Positions 8,648 to 17,539 of a DNA stretch of 64,000 nucleotides are shown in pieces. A program made the translations under genes and the position numbers. This stretch comes from CAVZCK01 sp963798805. GTDB taxonomy: Bacteria > Pseudomonadota > Alphaproteobacteria > Rhizobiales > Rhodomicrobiaceae. Positions within the stretch are counted from its first letter, which is position 1, and each line of letters opens with the position of its first letter. The DNA is taken from assembly GCA_963798805.1 (NCBI GenBank), contig CAWCVC010000010.1, forward strand, positions 1,488,001-1,552,000, given 5' to 3'. Under the pieces are notes generated by a model that saw only the letters and a list, made by a program, of their open reading frames with translations, did not search any database and was not told the DNA's origin.

Positions 8648-9007
8648 ATGGGTAAATATGTCGACGGATTCCTTCTTCCCGTTCCAAAGAAGAATGTGGA
8701 AGCCTACAAGCAGTTTTCCGAAAACGCCGGAAAGATCTGGCGAGAGCACGGTGCGCTCGAATATATCGAGTGCATTGGCGATGACGTTAAGCCCGGCAAG
8801 GTCACGTCCTTTCCGCAGGCGGTCAAGCTCGAGCCGGATGAGACGGTCGTCTTCGCCTGGATCGTTTACGAGTTGCGCGAGCACCGCGACAGGGTGAACG
8901 CCGCCGTCATGAGCGATCCGCGCATGGCGGGCATGGACCCGAAGTCGTTTCCCTTCGACGGCATGCGCCTGATTTGGGGCGGATTCGAAGTGTTCGTTGA
9001 GGTCTGA
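8648..9007 (+). CDS. DUF1428 family protein (YbaA-like)
   Basis: A 119-residue dimeric alpha/beta-barrel-type protein of the DUF1428 family. It starts with YVDGFLLPVPKKN, continues with the WREHGALEYIECIGDD segment and ends in MRLIWGGFEVFVEV, matching the family end to end. The function is unknown. An AAAGGAA sequence precedes the ATG at the right distance. It lies 77 bases after the DUF899 gene in the same run of small oxidative-stress-like genes. Confidence 0.87.
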   Translation: MGKYVDGFLLPVPKKNVEAYKQFSENAGKIWREHGALEYIECIGDDVKPGKVTSFPQAVKLEPDETVVFAWIVYELREHRDRVNAAVMSDPRMAGMDPKSFPFDGMRLIWGGFEVFVEV

Positions 9008-9050
9008 GCAGGCCGGCGCCGGCCTGCCAAATTCAAGTTAAGCAAGGATC

Positions 9051-9701
9051 ATGAGCATGCTGGAAGAAGAACTTGTCTTCTACACAAATCCGATGTCGCG
9101 GGGCCGGGTCGCCCGCTGGATGCTGGAGGAGGTCGGCCAGCCCTACCGGACCGAGTTGCTCGATTTCGGCACCTCGATGAAGGCGCCGGCCTATCTGGCG
9201 ATCAATCCGATGGGCAAGGTGCCTTCGCTGGTCCATCGCGGGACGGTGATCACGGAAAATGCCGCGATCTGCGCCTATCTCGCCGACGCCTTCCCGGAGA
9301 CCGAGCTGGCTCCCCCGCCCGGCGACCTGCTGCGCGGCCCTTACTATCGTTGGCTGTTCTTTGCGGCGGGCCCGCTCGAGTCTGCCGCCACCAACAAGGC
9401 GCTCGGCCTCGAGGTGCCGGCGGATCGTAAAGGCGTCGCGGGCTATGGCAGCCTTGCCGACGTGCTCTCCACGCTCGAAAGGGAGTTGTCGGACCGCGAC
9501 TATATCGTCGGGGACGAGTTCACCGCCGCCGATGTCTATCTCGGCTCCCATATCGGCTGGGGCATGCAGTTCGGAACCATCGAGAAGCGGCCCGCCTTCG
9601 AGCGCTATTGGGTGCGCCTCGCCGACCGCCCGGCCGCGGTCCGGGCGCGAGAAATCGACAATTCGCTGTCCGCCAAACAGCAGCCGCAAACCGCCAATTG
9701 A
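9051..9701 (+). CDS. Glutathione S-transferase family protein
   Basis: A 216-residue GST. The N-terminal thioredoxin-like domain (residues about 7-85) has the pattern YTNPMSRGRVARWMLEEVG, the cis-proline loop GKVPSLV and TENAAICAYLAD, which binds the glutathione gamma-glutamyl part. The C-terminal helical domain ends with the FTAADVYLGS capping box. S15 or the nearby Y/N residues may activate glutathione. It is the last gene of the YCII run and converges on terC 47 bases later. The substrate is unknown. Confidence 0.88.
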   Translation: MSMLEEELVFYTNPMSRGRVARWMLEEVGQPYRTELLDFGTSMKAPAYLAINPMGKVPSLVHRGTVITENAAICAYLADAFPETELAPPPGDLLRGPYYRWLFFAAGPLESAATNKALGLEVPADRKGVAGYGSLADVLSTLERELSDRDYIVGDEFTAADVYLGSHIGWGMQFGTIEKRPAFERYWVRLADRPAAVRAREIDNSLSAKQQPQTAN

Positions 9702-9748
9702 GCGGACAAATCGGAGTGCGGCCGGGGCTGAAAATCGATGGCGCCGCG

Positions 9749-10519
9749 TTATCTCGCGGCGTCAGCATTCGATTTGGAGCCCCGGCTGCGCCGCAGCAGC
9801 ATCCAGCCCGTCGCCACGACGATGATCGCGCCCAGGCTTGCCGAAAGATATTCGGCGAATTGGGCGACGTTCTCGCCATATGCGAAGATGAGATAGCCCC
9901 GAAGGACAGGATCGGTTTCGATCACCTGGCCGGCGATCCAGCCGAGCAGGGCGCCGCCCGCCCAGACCAACACCGGAAAGCGCGACAGCAACTCCATGAC
10001 CAGCCGCGCTCCGGCAACGATCAGCGGTACACTGAGCGCAAGGCCTAAGACGAACAGCTCCCAACGGCCTTGCGCGGCCGCCGCGATGGCGATGACGTTG
10101 TCCAGGCTCATGATCACGTCTGCGACGGCGATGACACGGACGGCGCTCCACAGGCGTTTGCTGGCGTGAATCGATTCCTCATTGCCCTCCTCATCCTCCG
10201 GCACCAGCAGCTTGACCGCGATGTAGAACAGCGCCAGCCCGCCGACGATCTTGAGATAGGGCAGCGTCATCAGCGTCGATACGATCAGCGTGAAAAAGAT
10301 GCGCAGCAGGATCGCCACGCCCGCGCCGATGGTCATGCCCCAGAACCGCACGCCTCGAGGAAGGTTCAAGCAGGCCAGCGCGATCACCACCGCGTTGTCG
10401 CCGGAAAGAAGGATATTGATCCAGATGATCTGCGCGACGCCCAGCCAGAAGCTGGATAGGGTCATGTCCCTCCAGAAATCGGATAAGACGGCCCCCCAAT
10501 CGATCAGCGCCGCCGTCAA
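9749..10519 (-). CDS. TerC family integral membrane protein (YjbE-like)
   Basis: A 256-residue protein with about seven membrane segments. The two family signatures with conserved acidic residues are present: SGDNAVVIALA in the first repeat and MSLDNVIAIAA in the second. TerC proteins are linked to tellurite resistance and to manganese or calcium export and loading of secreted metalloproteins. The start codon is TTG at 10519, preceded by AAGAGGG. It converges with the GST gene and lies 67 bases beyond the SucD-like gene start-side operon on the same strand, possibly as a separate unit. Confidence 0.88.
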   Translation of the reverse strand: MTAALIDWGAVLSDFWRDMTLSSFWLGVAQIIWINILLSGDNAVVIALACLNLPRGVRFWGMTIGAGVAILLRIFFTLIVSTLMTLPYLKIVGGLALFYIAVKLLVPEDEEGNEESIHASKRLWSAVRVIAVADVIMSLDNVIAIAAAAQGRWELFVLGLALSVPLIVAGARLVMELLSRFPVLVWAGGALLGWIAGQVIETDPVLRGYLIFAYGENVAQFAEYLSASLGAIIVVATGWMLLRRSRGSKSNADAAR

Positions 10520-10586
10520 CGCCGCCCTCTTACCGCCATGGACGCCTGCCTTCAGAGTTTCCGGCCGGAGCCCGACCGGCCGCAGC

Positions 10587-11477
10587 TTACGCGGATATTG
10601 ACGCCTCGGCGAGCGCCTGCCGCATCGTTTCCCCGACGACGCTGGCGTTCGGCGCGATCCGAATGCCTGCCGCTTTCAACGCGGCGATCTTGCTTTCTGC
10701 GTTTCCGGCGCTACCGGCCATGAATGCACCGGCATGTCCCATCCGCTTTTCGCGCGGAGCGTGACGGCCGACGACCAGGGCCACGATCGGCTTGCGCGGC
10801 TTGAGACGGGCAACCAGCGCCGCCGCCTCTTCTTCCTCGGTGCCGCCGATTTCACCGACGAGGACGATGCCGCGGGTTTCGGGATCATCGAGGAACAATT
10901 CGAGGCATGTCTTCAGGTCGATGCCGTGCACCGGATCGCCGCCGACACCGACTGTCGTCGACTGGCCGAGCCCTGCTGCCGTCACCTGAGCGACGACCTC
11001 GCTGGTCAGAGAAGCCGAACGGGAGGCGATGCCCACGCTGCCACGTCTTGCATTCACGGTCGTCATGACCCCGAGTTGCGCAATGCCCGGGGCCAGAATC
11101 CCTTGCGAGTTCGGGCCGACGAGCCGCGTTTTCGAGCCTTGAAGCGCCTGCCGGACGCGGATCATATCGAGGACCGGGACGCGCTCGGTGACGCAGACGA
11201 CCAGCGACAGTTCCGCCTCTATGGCTTCGATGATCGCGCTCGCCGTGTTCGCAGGGGGCACGAAGACGATGCTCGCATTGCCGTCCGTCGCCGTCTTGGC
11301 GTCGCGGACCGTGTTGAACACCGGCAGGTCGAGAGCCGTCTGACCGCCTTTGCCCGGCGTCACGCCAGCGACGATTCGGGTGCCATAGGCAATCATGCGC
11401 TGAGTGTGGTAGCTGCCGGCATGCCCCGTCATGCCCTGGCATATAACGCGCGTGTTCGCTCCGACAAGAATTGCCAT
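10587..11477 (-). CDS. SucD-like alpha subunit of an NDP-forming CoA ligase
   Basis: A 296-residue alpha subunit of the succinyl-CoA synthetase family. The Rossmann CoA-binding domain is N-terminal (VICQGMTGHAGSYHT) and the phosphohistidine is in KRMGHAGAF (H248). VGPNSQGIL and VGVGGDPVHG are the other diagnostic motifs. The loop usually read as RSGTLTYE is altered to RSASLTSE, so substrate preference may differ from housekeeping SucD. The ATG at 11477 overlaps the stop of the beta gene by one base; a GTG lies directly before it. A GntR-type operator upstream of the pair suggests it belongs to the oxalate regulon rather than the TCA cycle. Malate-CoA ligase is another possibility. Confidence 0.85.
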   Translation of the reverse strand: MAILVGANTRVICQGMTGHAGSYHTQRMIAYGTRIVAGVTPGKGGQTALDLPVFNTVRDAKTATDGNASIVFVPPANTASAIIEAIEAELSLVVCVTERVPVLDMIRVRQALQGSKTRLVGPNSQGILAPGIAQLGVMTTVNARRGSVGIASRSASLTSEVVAQVTAAGLGQSTTVGVGGDPVHGIDLKTCLELFLDDPETRGIVLVGEIGGTEEEEAAALVARLKPRKPIVALVVGRHAPREKRMGHAGAFMAGSAGNAESKIAALKAAGIRIAPNASVVGETMRQALAEASISA

Positions 11478-12661
11478 CACGCCACCTCCCTGGAAACCAT
11501 GGCCACCGCCCGGTGCGCGGCGTCGGCGATGCTCGTGCCCTCGACAAATTTCACGCCGAAGCTCTTGAGCCGGTCGCGCGCGAAATCGGCATTGTTGCCG
11601 GCGAGACGCACGACCAGCGGCAGCGCGCGGCTGCTTCGCCGCATAGCGACGGCCATGCCTTCCACAACCGTGTCGCAGCGCTGCATGCCGCCGCCATGAA
11701 CGTTGAGCAGGACCGCCCGGACCGCGCGGTTGGCGAGGACAAGATCGAAGGCGAAGGCGATATCGAGGCTGGTTGCGGTGGTTCGGACATCCATGAAATT
11801 GGCGGGACGGCCGCTGGCATCGGCGAGGCTGTCCAGCGTGGCGAGTGCGAGCCCCGCACCGTTCACCACCACACCGATGTCGCCGTCCAGGGCTATGTAG
11901 TTGATGTGCCGGCGGTCGGCCATCATCTCGTTGGGATCGCCATCGACGCTGGCGTCCGCCTGTCGCAGGGCCGCGATGTCGGGGTGACGGAACAAGGCGT
12001 TATCGTCGATGGTCATTTTGGCGTCGACGGCAATGAACTGGCCGTCGGCCGTGAAGGCGAGCGGGTTGATCTCGATCAGCATAGCATCGAGCTCGATGAG
12101 CGTGTTCGCGAGAAGCTGCAGCAGCGCCGCAAGCTTTTCCATATCGGCATTGGCCGGCGCGATCCGCCGCGCCAGCCCCGCGAAATCCCCCACCGCCTCG
12201 TTGTCCGACATCTGCAAGGGCAGGCGCTGAAGCTCGCCGCGGTCGCGGACCGCATTCGGCTCGCCGTCGTCGACTGGCGACCTGCTGCCGAGCACGACAA
12301 CCTCGCCTGCCGCCCGGTCAACCGCTACAGCGACGTAAAGGTTCGTCAGCGCGGTGACCGCCTCCTCGACATAGACCCAGCGGACGGTTTCGCCGCGCGG
12401 CCCGGTCTGGCGCGTGACGAGCGGCCGGCCGAGCATCGCCGCAGCCGCAGCGCGGACCTCGGCGGGGTCTTTGGCGAAGCGGATGCCGCCGCTTGCGAGG
12501 CGATCGCCGGCATGGACCTGTGCTTTGACCGCGTAGCGGCCCTGTGTCATTCCCCGCGCGACCCGCTCCGCATCATCGGCGCTTCCGGCCACGCGTCCTA
12601 CAGCGACCGACACGCCGCGGCGCGCCAACAATTCTTTGGCCAAGAATTCGTGTATGTGCAT
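11477..12661 (-). CDS. SucC-like beta subunit of an NDP-forming CoA ligase
   Basis: A 394-residue ATP-grasp beta subunit, the normal SucC length, when started at the ATG at 12661 behind GGAGGAAG. Motifs: MHIHEFLAKELLA at the start, YAVKAQVHAGDR (nucleotide lysine region), ALLIEINPL-type segment read here as DAMLIEINPLAF with the metal-binding Glu/Asn, and DAKMTIDDNALFRHP. The C-terminal flavodoxin-like domain carries VLLNVHGGGMQRCD. Two subunits would make an acyl-CoA from a carboxylate, CoA and NTP. The normal TCA genes mdh, sucA and sucB are not adjacent, so a specialised enzyme is likely. Confidence 0.86.
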   Translation of the reverse strand: MHIHEFLAKELLARRGVSVAVGRVAGSADDAERVARGMTQGRYAVKAQVHAGDRLASGGIRFAKDPAEVRAAAAAMLGRPLVTRQTGPRGETVRWVYVEEAVTALTNLYVAVAVDRAAGEVVVLGSRSPVDDGEPNAVRDRGELQRLPLQMSDNEAVGDFAGLARRIAPANADMEKLAALLQLLANTLIELDAMLIEINPLAFTADGQFIAVDAKMTIDDNALFRHPDIAALRQADASVDGDPNEMMADRRHINYIALDGDIGVVVNGAGLALATLDSLADASGRPANFMDVRTTATSLDIAFAFDLVLANRAVRAVLLNVHGGGMQRCDTVVEGMAVAMRRSSRALPLVVRLAGNNADFARDRLKSFGVKFVEGTSIADAAHRAVAMVSREVA

Positions 12662-13190
12662 GGCCTTCCTCCGTGCGCGCAGCGACGCGCCGCACCCTGT
12701 TCTTGAGACCCGCCACGGGCCGTATAGGCACGTCATCCGACTGCTCTGGGGCGGGCAAGGCCTCTTGGTATGCCAAATACCATATCCCAAGGCTCAGGAC
12801 CTGTCGAGCCAGAGCTCGTCGAGCGCCAGAACTGAAACCTAAGCAAGCCCGCGCAGGTCAGGTACGCCTAATGACATTCTGATCATACCAAAGTGTAGCG
12901 CCCATAGTCATGGCGTCGAGTCGTCAAGGTGTCCCACGATATTTAGGATGGGCGGAGCCGGCGACCAGTGGTGCACCGGTTCATCTAACCGTTGCCAAGC
13001 TCGATGAATGTGGCATACAATAGACCACAAACCAGCCAAAGGGTCGCATCCGAACGGCCCAATCCTAAGGGTCGCAAACGGCCCCGTGCAACTGTGATCG
13101 GCGGCAAACTCATTCACATTAATCAGCGTGACGCCCGATCGCCAGCTTCTTGAAGCGCACTCAGCGCTTTGCACCTAGGGAGGAAAACTT
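12662..13190. other. Divergent regulatory region between the CoA-ligase pair and the tripartite transporter
   Basis: A 529-bp gap with no supported gene. It separates the leftward ligase operon from the rightward transporter operon. It contains the GntR-type operator at 12766-12782 and a further isolated half site (ATACCA, 12885-12890). A good ribosome site (AGGGAGGAAAA) precedes the transporter gene at 13191. I see no terminator or RNA gene. Confidence 0.6.
12766..12782. promoter_or_regulatory. Putative GntR (FCD-type) operator, ligase side
   Basis: TGGTATGCCAAATACCA: half sites TGGTAT and ATACCA separated by five bases, 105 bp upstream of the SucC-like start. The same half sites occur before the gntR gene at 16720-16737. 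FadR/FCD regulators commonly bind TGGT-N-ACCA palindromes, so the local GntR protein is the natural candidate. Confidence 0.55.
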
Positions 13191-14201
13191 ATGAGAAGCA
13201 TTAGACAACGCATCTATGCGTCGGGCGTCGCGCTCGGCCTGGGTCTTGCCGCGATCGGCATGGCGCAGCCGGCCCTGGCCTGGAAACCCACCAAGAACAT
13301 CGAATTCATCGTGCCGGCTGGCATCGGCGGCGGCGCCGGCCAGATGGCGCAGCTCATTCAAGGCATCATCCAGAAGCACCATCTGATCCCGACCTCGATG
13401 GTCGTCATCAGCAAGAAGGGCGGTTCGGGCGCGGAGGGCTTCCTCTACGTCAAGAACGCCAAGGGCGATCCACACAAGCTGATCATCACCCTGTCCAATA
13501 TATTCACCACCCCGCTTGCCACCGGCTCGCCCTTCTCGTGGAAGGACTACACGCCGATCGCGATGATGGCGCTCGATGAGTTCGTGCTTTGGGTGAATTC
13601 CAAGTCGCCTTACAAAACGCCACAAGAATATATCGACGCCGTCAAGAAAGACCCCGGCAAGTTCAAGATGGGCGGCACCGGCTCCAAGCAGGAAGACCAG
13701 ATCATCACCGCCGCCATTGAGCAGAAGACCGGGGCCAAGTTTACCTATGTGCCCTATAGCGGCGGCGGCACCGTCGCGACCCAGCTCGTCGGCGGCCACA
13801 TCAACTCGACCGTGAACAACCCGATCGAGCAGGTGGCCCATTGGCGCGCCGGCAATGTCCGTCCGCTCTGCGTCTTCGACAGCCAGCCCATGCCCTACAA
13901 CGACAAGATCACTAAGGACATGGCCTGGGGCGACATCCCGACCTGCAAGAAGCAGGGCCTGGACGTCGAATACACGATGCTGCGCGGCATCATGACGGCG
14001 CCTGGCGTGTCGCAGGATGCAGTCGACTATTACGTGGACCTGCTGAAGAAAGTGCGTGAGACGTCCGAGTGGAAGGATTTCATGCAAAAGGGCGCCTTTA
14101 ATCAGTCCTCCATGAGCGGCGACGAGTTCAAGAAGTGGCTCACTGATGCGGCCGACCTCCACCATGGTCTCATGGAGAAAGCCGGCTTCTTGCACAAGTA
14201 A
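13191..14201 (+). CDS. Tripartite tricarboxylate transporter substrate-binding protein (TctC/Bug type)
   Basis: A 336-residue periplasmic receptor with a signal peptide cleaved near ALA-W (about residue 30). The mature protein begins with the family pattern KNIEFIVPAGIGGGAGQMAQ and contains YVPYSGGG and VATQLVGGHINSTVNNP, the usual ligand-binding loops of Bug proteins. Ligands are carboxylates. Being followed by small and large membrane subunits and then oxalate genes, oxalate or a related dicarboxylate is the likely substrate, which is inference from context. The start is set by AGGGAGG ten bases upstream. Distance from the usual BugT sequence (WKP rather than YPD at the mature start) suggests a divergent subfamily. 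Confidence 0.87.
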   Translation: MRSIRQRIYASGVALGLGLAAIGMAQPALAWKPTKNIEFIVPAGIGGGAGQMAQLIQGIIQKHHLIPTSMVVISKKGGSGAEGFLYVKNAKGDPHKLIITLSNIFTTPLATGSPFSWKDYTPIAMMALDEFVLWVNSKSPYKTPQEYIDAVKKDPGKFKMGGTGSKQEDQIITAAIEQKTGAKFTYVPYSGGGTVATQLVGGHINSTVNNPIEQVAHWRAGNVRPLCVFDSQPMPYNDKITKDMAWGDIPTCKKQGLDVEYTMLRGIMTAPGVSQDAVDYYVDLLKKVRETSEWKDFMQKGAFNQSSMSGDEFKKWLTDAADLHHGLMEKAGFLHK

Positions 14202-14234
14202 CAACCAAAGGCGCTGAAAGCCGGCATGCATACG

Positions 14235-14254
14235 GGAGCGCCTCCGGGCGCTCC
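14235..14254 (+). terminator. Intercistronic stem-loop after the binding-protein gene
   Basis: GGAGCGCC (14235-14242), tetraloop TCCG, GGCGCTCC (14247-14254): a perfect 8-bp stem followed only by TCTT. It probably sets differential expression by partial termination or by protecting the binding-protein message, as often seen in transporter operons. Confidence 0.5.
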
Positions 14255-14355
14255 TCTTGCGCAAAGCCGAGGGGCAGGTTCACGCCGCACGGTCGATGCG
14301 AACCAGCCCTCGATCACAAACTGAAATCATCACGGTAAAGAGCCGAGTCGTCACT

Positions 14356-14880
14356 ATGCACCAAGGCCCCGAAAACGAAGACGCTTCAGCTGATGTCGTT
14401 ACCAATCGCACCATGAACATCGTGGTCGCCCTGGCGCTGATGACAGTGGCCACAGTGGTGATGGTTTCAAGCTATCGGCTCGGTTCCGGCTGGAACGCGG
14501 ATATCGGTCCGGACTCGGGTTATTTCCCGTTCTATGTGGCGCTGTTCATGTTCATCGCCAGTGCCGCAACGCTGGTTCAGCATCTTTTTTTCACGGGTCG
14601 CGACACGTCGAACGGCGTCTTCATCAGGCGCCATGAACTGGCGATGGTGCTACGCTTGCTGATTCCGATGACCATCTTTGTGGTGCTTTCGATCTATATC
14701 GGCATCTACATTTCCACATTTCTTTTCCTCTCTTTCTTCATGATATGGGTCGGCAAATATCCGATCTATAAGACATTGCCGGTGGCGATAGCGGTTCCCA
14801 TCGCGCTCTTTGTCATCTTCGAGATCTGGTTTCTGGTGCCGCTGCCAAAGGGCCCCTTCGAGGCTTGGCTCGGCTATTGA
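14356..14880 (+). CDS. Tripartite tricarboxylate transporter small membrane subunit (TctB type)
   Basis: A 174-residue protein with four predicted membrane helices (about residues 20-40, 55-75, 95-120, 130-160). The segment GPDSGYFPFYVALFMFIASA is the recognised TctB signature, linking helix 1 and 2. It is the small membrane partner of TctA in proton- or sodium-driven carboxylate uptake. The start is uncertain: the ATG at 14356 and one at 14413 are both possible, and neither has a strong ribosome site. Position between the receptor gene and the large subunit supports the call. Confidence 0.82.
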   Translation: MHQGPENEDASADVVTNRTMNIVVALALMTVATVVMVSSYRLGSGWNADIGPDSGYFPFYVALFMFIASAATLVQHLFFTGRDTSNGVFIRRHELAMVLRLLIPMTIFVVLSIYIGIYISTFLFLSFFMIWVGKYPIYKTLPVAIAVPIALFVIFEIWFLVPLPKGPFEAWLGY

Positions 14881-15063
14881 GTTTCGCTGAGTTTCAGCGT
14901 GCAGGGAGCGGCGACCTCCCGTGACGATGGGTGAATTTCAAAGATCCGCTTCCTTGAGGCGCAGGGAGGCGGATGACCCGCAGGAACAGCGGTCAAGGGC
15001 AGGGACACGTAAGATGAGCCATGCCGCTGGGCGCAAGCGCCGCGCCGCTTAAGGGAGGTCTCG

Positions 15064-16578
15064 TTGTTCGACTCGTTCTTCTTGCTGATGCATGGGTTTG
15101 ATGTGCTGCTTACGCCCATGAATCTCGGCTACATGGTGGTCGGCATTCTCTTCGGCGTGCTGCTCGGCTTCCTGCCCGGCGTCGGCGGCGCCAACGGCAT
15201 CGCCATCCTGCTGCCGCTGACGTTCTCGATGCCGAACACCACCGCCATCATTATGCTGGCAGCGATTTATTGGGGCGCGCTGTTCGGCGGCTGCATCGGC
15301 GCCATTCTGTTCAACATCCCGGGCGAGCCCTGGTCGGTGGCCACGACTTTCGACGGCCATCCGCTGGCGCAACAGGGGCGGGCCGGTGAAGCAATCACTG
15401 CCTCGATGACGTCGTCCTTTATCGGCGCCTTCTTTGCGACGGTCATGCTCACTTTCATGGCGCCGGTTGTTGCCAATTTCGCTCTCGATTTCGGACCGCC
15501 CGAATTCTTCTCGGTCTATCTCTTGACCTTCTGCAGCTTTGTCGGCATGGGCCGACAGTCGCCCGCCAAGGTCATTGCCGCGATGATGCTGGGCTTTGCC
15601 TTCGCTTCGGTAGGCACCGACGAAGTTACGGGCGGCCTCCGCCTGACCTTCGGCACGGAAACGTTGCTGCCGGGTTTCCATTTCCTGATCGCGGTGATCG
15701 GCCTGTTCGGCATCGGCGAGATTATGGTAACGATTGAGAAAGGACTTCACTTCGAGGGCCGCAGCGCGAAGATCGATCCCTTCGTGGTTTGGCAGACTTG
15801 GAAGAAACTCCCGCAATATTGGGTGACGATCCTCCGCGGCACGGCGGTGGGTATTTGGCTCGGGGTGACGCCGGGCGGGGCGACACCCGCCTCCTTCATG
15901 AGCTATGGTCTTGCTAAGCGCTTCTCCAAAAACGGCCACAAATTCGGCACGGGCGAACTGGAGGGCGTGGTGGCGCCGGAAACCGCCGCCCATTCCGCCG
16001 GCACCAGCGCGATGCTGCCGATGCTTACGCTCGGCATTCCCGGCTCGCCCACGGCGGCGGTGCTGCTCGGCGGGCTCTTGATCTGGGGCCTGCAACCCGG
16101 GCCGCTGCTCTTCGTCGAGCAGAAGGATTTCGTCTGGGGGCTCATCGCCTCGATCTATCTGGGCAATGTGGTGGGCTTGGCCATCGTGCTGTTCACGGTG
16201 CCGCTCTGGGCCTCGATCATGCGCATTCCTTTCTCGATCATTGCGCCCATCATCATCGTAGTCTGTGCGATCGGCTCCTATACGCTCTCGAACGCGCCGG
16301 CCGACCTCATCTTTATGGTGATGTTCGGCATCATCGGTTATCTGTTCAAGAAGCTCGATTATCCGTTGGCACCGATGGTGCTGGCGATTGTGCTTGGCGG
16401 CCGTGCGGAAAGCTCATTCCGTCAGGCCATGATCGGCTCGCAGGGTGATCTGACGGTTTTCGTTTCCAACCCACTGGTCGGCACCATCACCGGTCTCAGC
16501 ATGCTGATGCTGTTCTGGCCGCTGATCTGGATGGGAGTGAGCGCCATCAGGCACAAACTTCGACAGCAGCCCGCCTAA
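15064..16578 (+). CDS. tctA: Tripartite tricarboxylate transporter large membrane subunit (TctA)
   Basis: A 504-residue polytopic membrane protein with about 11-12 helices and the internal repeat typical of TctA. The two glycine-rich motifs are FLPGVGGANG in the first half and LGVTPGGATPASFMSYGLAK in the second. ALFGGCIGAILFNIPGEP is a third family hallmark. The start codon is TTG at 15064, with GGGAGG about six bases before it. It completes the three-component uptake system. It differs slightly from canonical TctA (PGVGG rather than PGLGP), in step with the divergent receptor, which may reflect a different substrate such as oxalate. Confidence 0.9.
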   Translation: MFDSFFLLMHGFDVLLTPMNLGYMVVGILFGVLLGFLPGVGGANGIAILLPLTFSMPNTTAIIMLAAIYWGALFGGCIGAILFNIPGEPWSVATTFDGHPLAQQGRAGEAITASMTSSFIGAFFATVMLTFMAPVVANFALDFGPPEFFSVYLLTFCSFVGMGRQSPAKVIAAMMLGFAFASVGTDEVTGGLRLTFGTETLLPGFHFLIAVIGLFGIGEIMVTIEKGLHFEGRSAKIDPFVVWQTWKKLPQYWVTILRGTAVGIWLGVTPGGATPASFMSYGLAKRFSKNGHKFGTGELEGVVAPETAAHSAGTSAMLPMLTLGIPGSPTAAVLLGGLLIWGLQPGPLLFVEQKDFVWGLIASIYLGNVVGLAIVLFTVPLWASIMRIPFSIIAPIIIVVCAIGSYTLSNAPADLIFMVMFGIIGYLFKKLDYPLAPMVLAIVLGGRAESSFRQAMIGSQGDLTVFVSNPLVGTITGLSMLMLFWPLIWMGVSAIRHKLRQQPA

Positions 16579-16719
16579 GAAAGCCGCTCGAATGCCTTGC
16601 GCGTCCACCCGGGAGAGCAGAACGGACGCCGCTGCGGGCTGCGGCGTCTTGCGCCGGCATTCCAGACAGCAACCCAGCCGACCAGCGGGAGCGGACCCTT
16701 GCGGGGCCGCCCTGGCCTG

Positions 16720-16737
16720 TGGTATACCAGAATACCA
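16720..16737. promoter_or_regulatory. Putative GntR operator, autoregulatory site
   Basis: TGGTATACCAGAATACCA contains a perfect 10-bp palindrome TGGTATACCA followed by another ATACCA half site. It is 73 bp before the gntR start at 16810. The location fits autoregulation and control of the gntR-oxc-frc message. It matches the site at 12766-12782 in both half sites. Confidence 0.62.
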
Positions 16738-16809
16738 CGGTGCAGCCTCCTCGGTCCCGCTTTCAACCGGCTTGATGGACGCAGCAACGTGCGCGGCGTG
16801 AGGCGGAAG

Positions 16810-17496
16810 ATGACCAACCTACAGCTCAAGATCAAACCGATCGAGGAAAGCTTCAGCCTCAAATCCAAGATCTACGACTCGCTGAAGGCCGCGATTCAGA
16901 ACATGAACATCTACGACGCCGGGGCGGACCTGCGTCTCGACGAGCGGCGTCTGTCCGAGCAGTTCGGCATCAGCCGCACGCCGCTGCGCGAGGCGCTCGC
17001 CCGGCTGGACCAGGAGGGCCTGGTCAGGATCGTGCCCAGGCGCGGCATCTATATCGTGCGCAAGTCCAAGGCCGAGATCCTCGAGATGATCACCGTCTGG
17101 GCGGCGCTGGAGAGCATGGCCGCCCGGCTGATCACCCAGAATGCAAGCGACAAGGAGATCACCTCGCTCCGTCGCATGGTGTCCGCATTCGAGGACAGCG
17201 GCGTGACCGGCCGGATCGACGAATATTCAGACGCCAATATCCATTTCCATCAGGCGATCCTCGCCATGAGCAAGAACCGGCTGCTCAACGAGATCGCGAG
17301 TGGGCTCTTCATGCATGTGCGCGCCATCCGCGCACGCACCATTTCGGAGGCCGATCGCGCAAGCCGCTCGATCGTCGATCACATCCACATTATCGAGGCG
17401 CTGGAGGAGCGGGATACCGACCTTGCCGAGCAACTCGTTCGCGAGCACACGCTGAACCTGAAGCGCCATGTCGAGCAATTCGTAGAGCTCGATTGA
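16810..17496 (+). CDS. GntR family transcriptional regulator, FadR/FCD subfamily
   Basis: A 228-residue regulator. The N-terminal winged helix (residues about 15-80) contains LRLDERRLSEQFGISRTPLR, the GntR recognition helix pattern, then EGLVRIVPRRGIYI. The C-terminal all-helical FCD domain has FHQAILAMSKN and DHIHIIEALEERD with histidines that in relatives bind a metal and a small carboxylate. The ATG at 16810 is chosen because AGGCGGA precedes it. It lies 43 bases before oxc on the same strand, so oxalate or oxalyl-CoA/formate is a plausible effector; this is inference. Confidence 0.9.
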   Translation: MTNLQLKIKPIEESFSLKSKIYDSLKAAIQNMNIYDAGADLRLDERRLSEQFGISRTPLREALARLDQEGLVRIVPRRGIYIVRKSKAEILEMITVWAALESMAARLITQNASDKEITSLRRMVSAFEDSGVTGRIDEYSDANIHFHQAILAMSKNRLLNEIASGLFMHVRAIRARTISEADRASRSIVDHIHIIEALEERDTDLAEQLVREHTLNLKRHVEQFVELD

Positions 17497-17539
17497 ACTT
17501 ATCGCGGGCCTACAAAAGCGTGGTTATGGGAGGCTAAAA

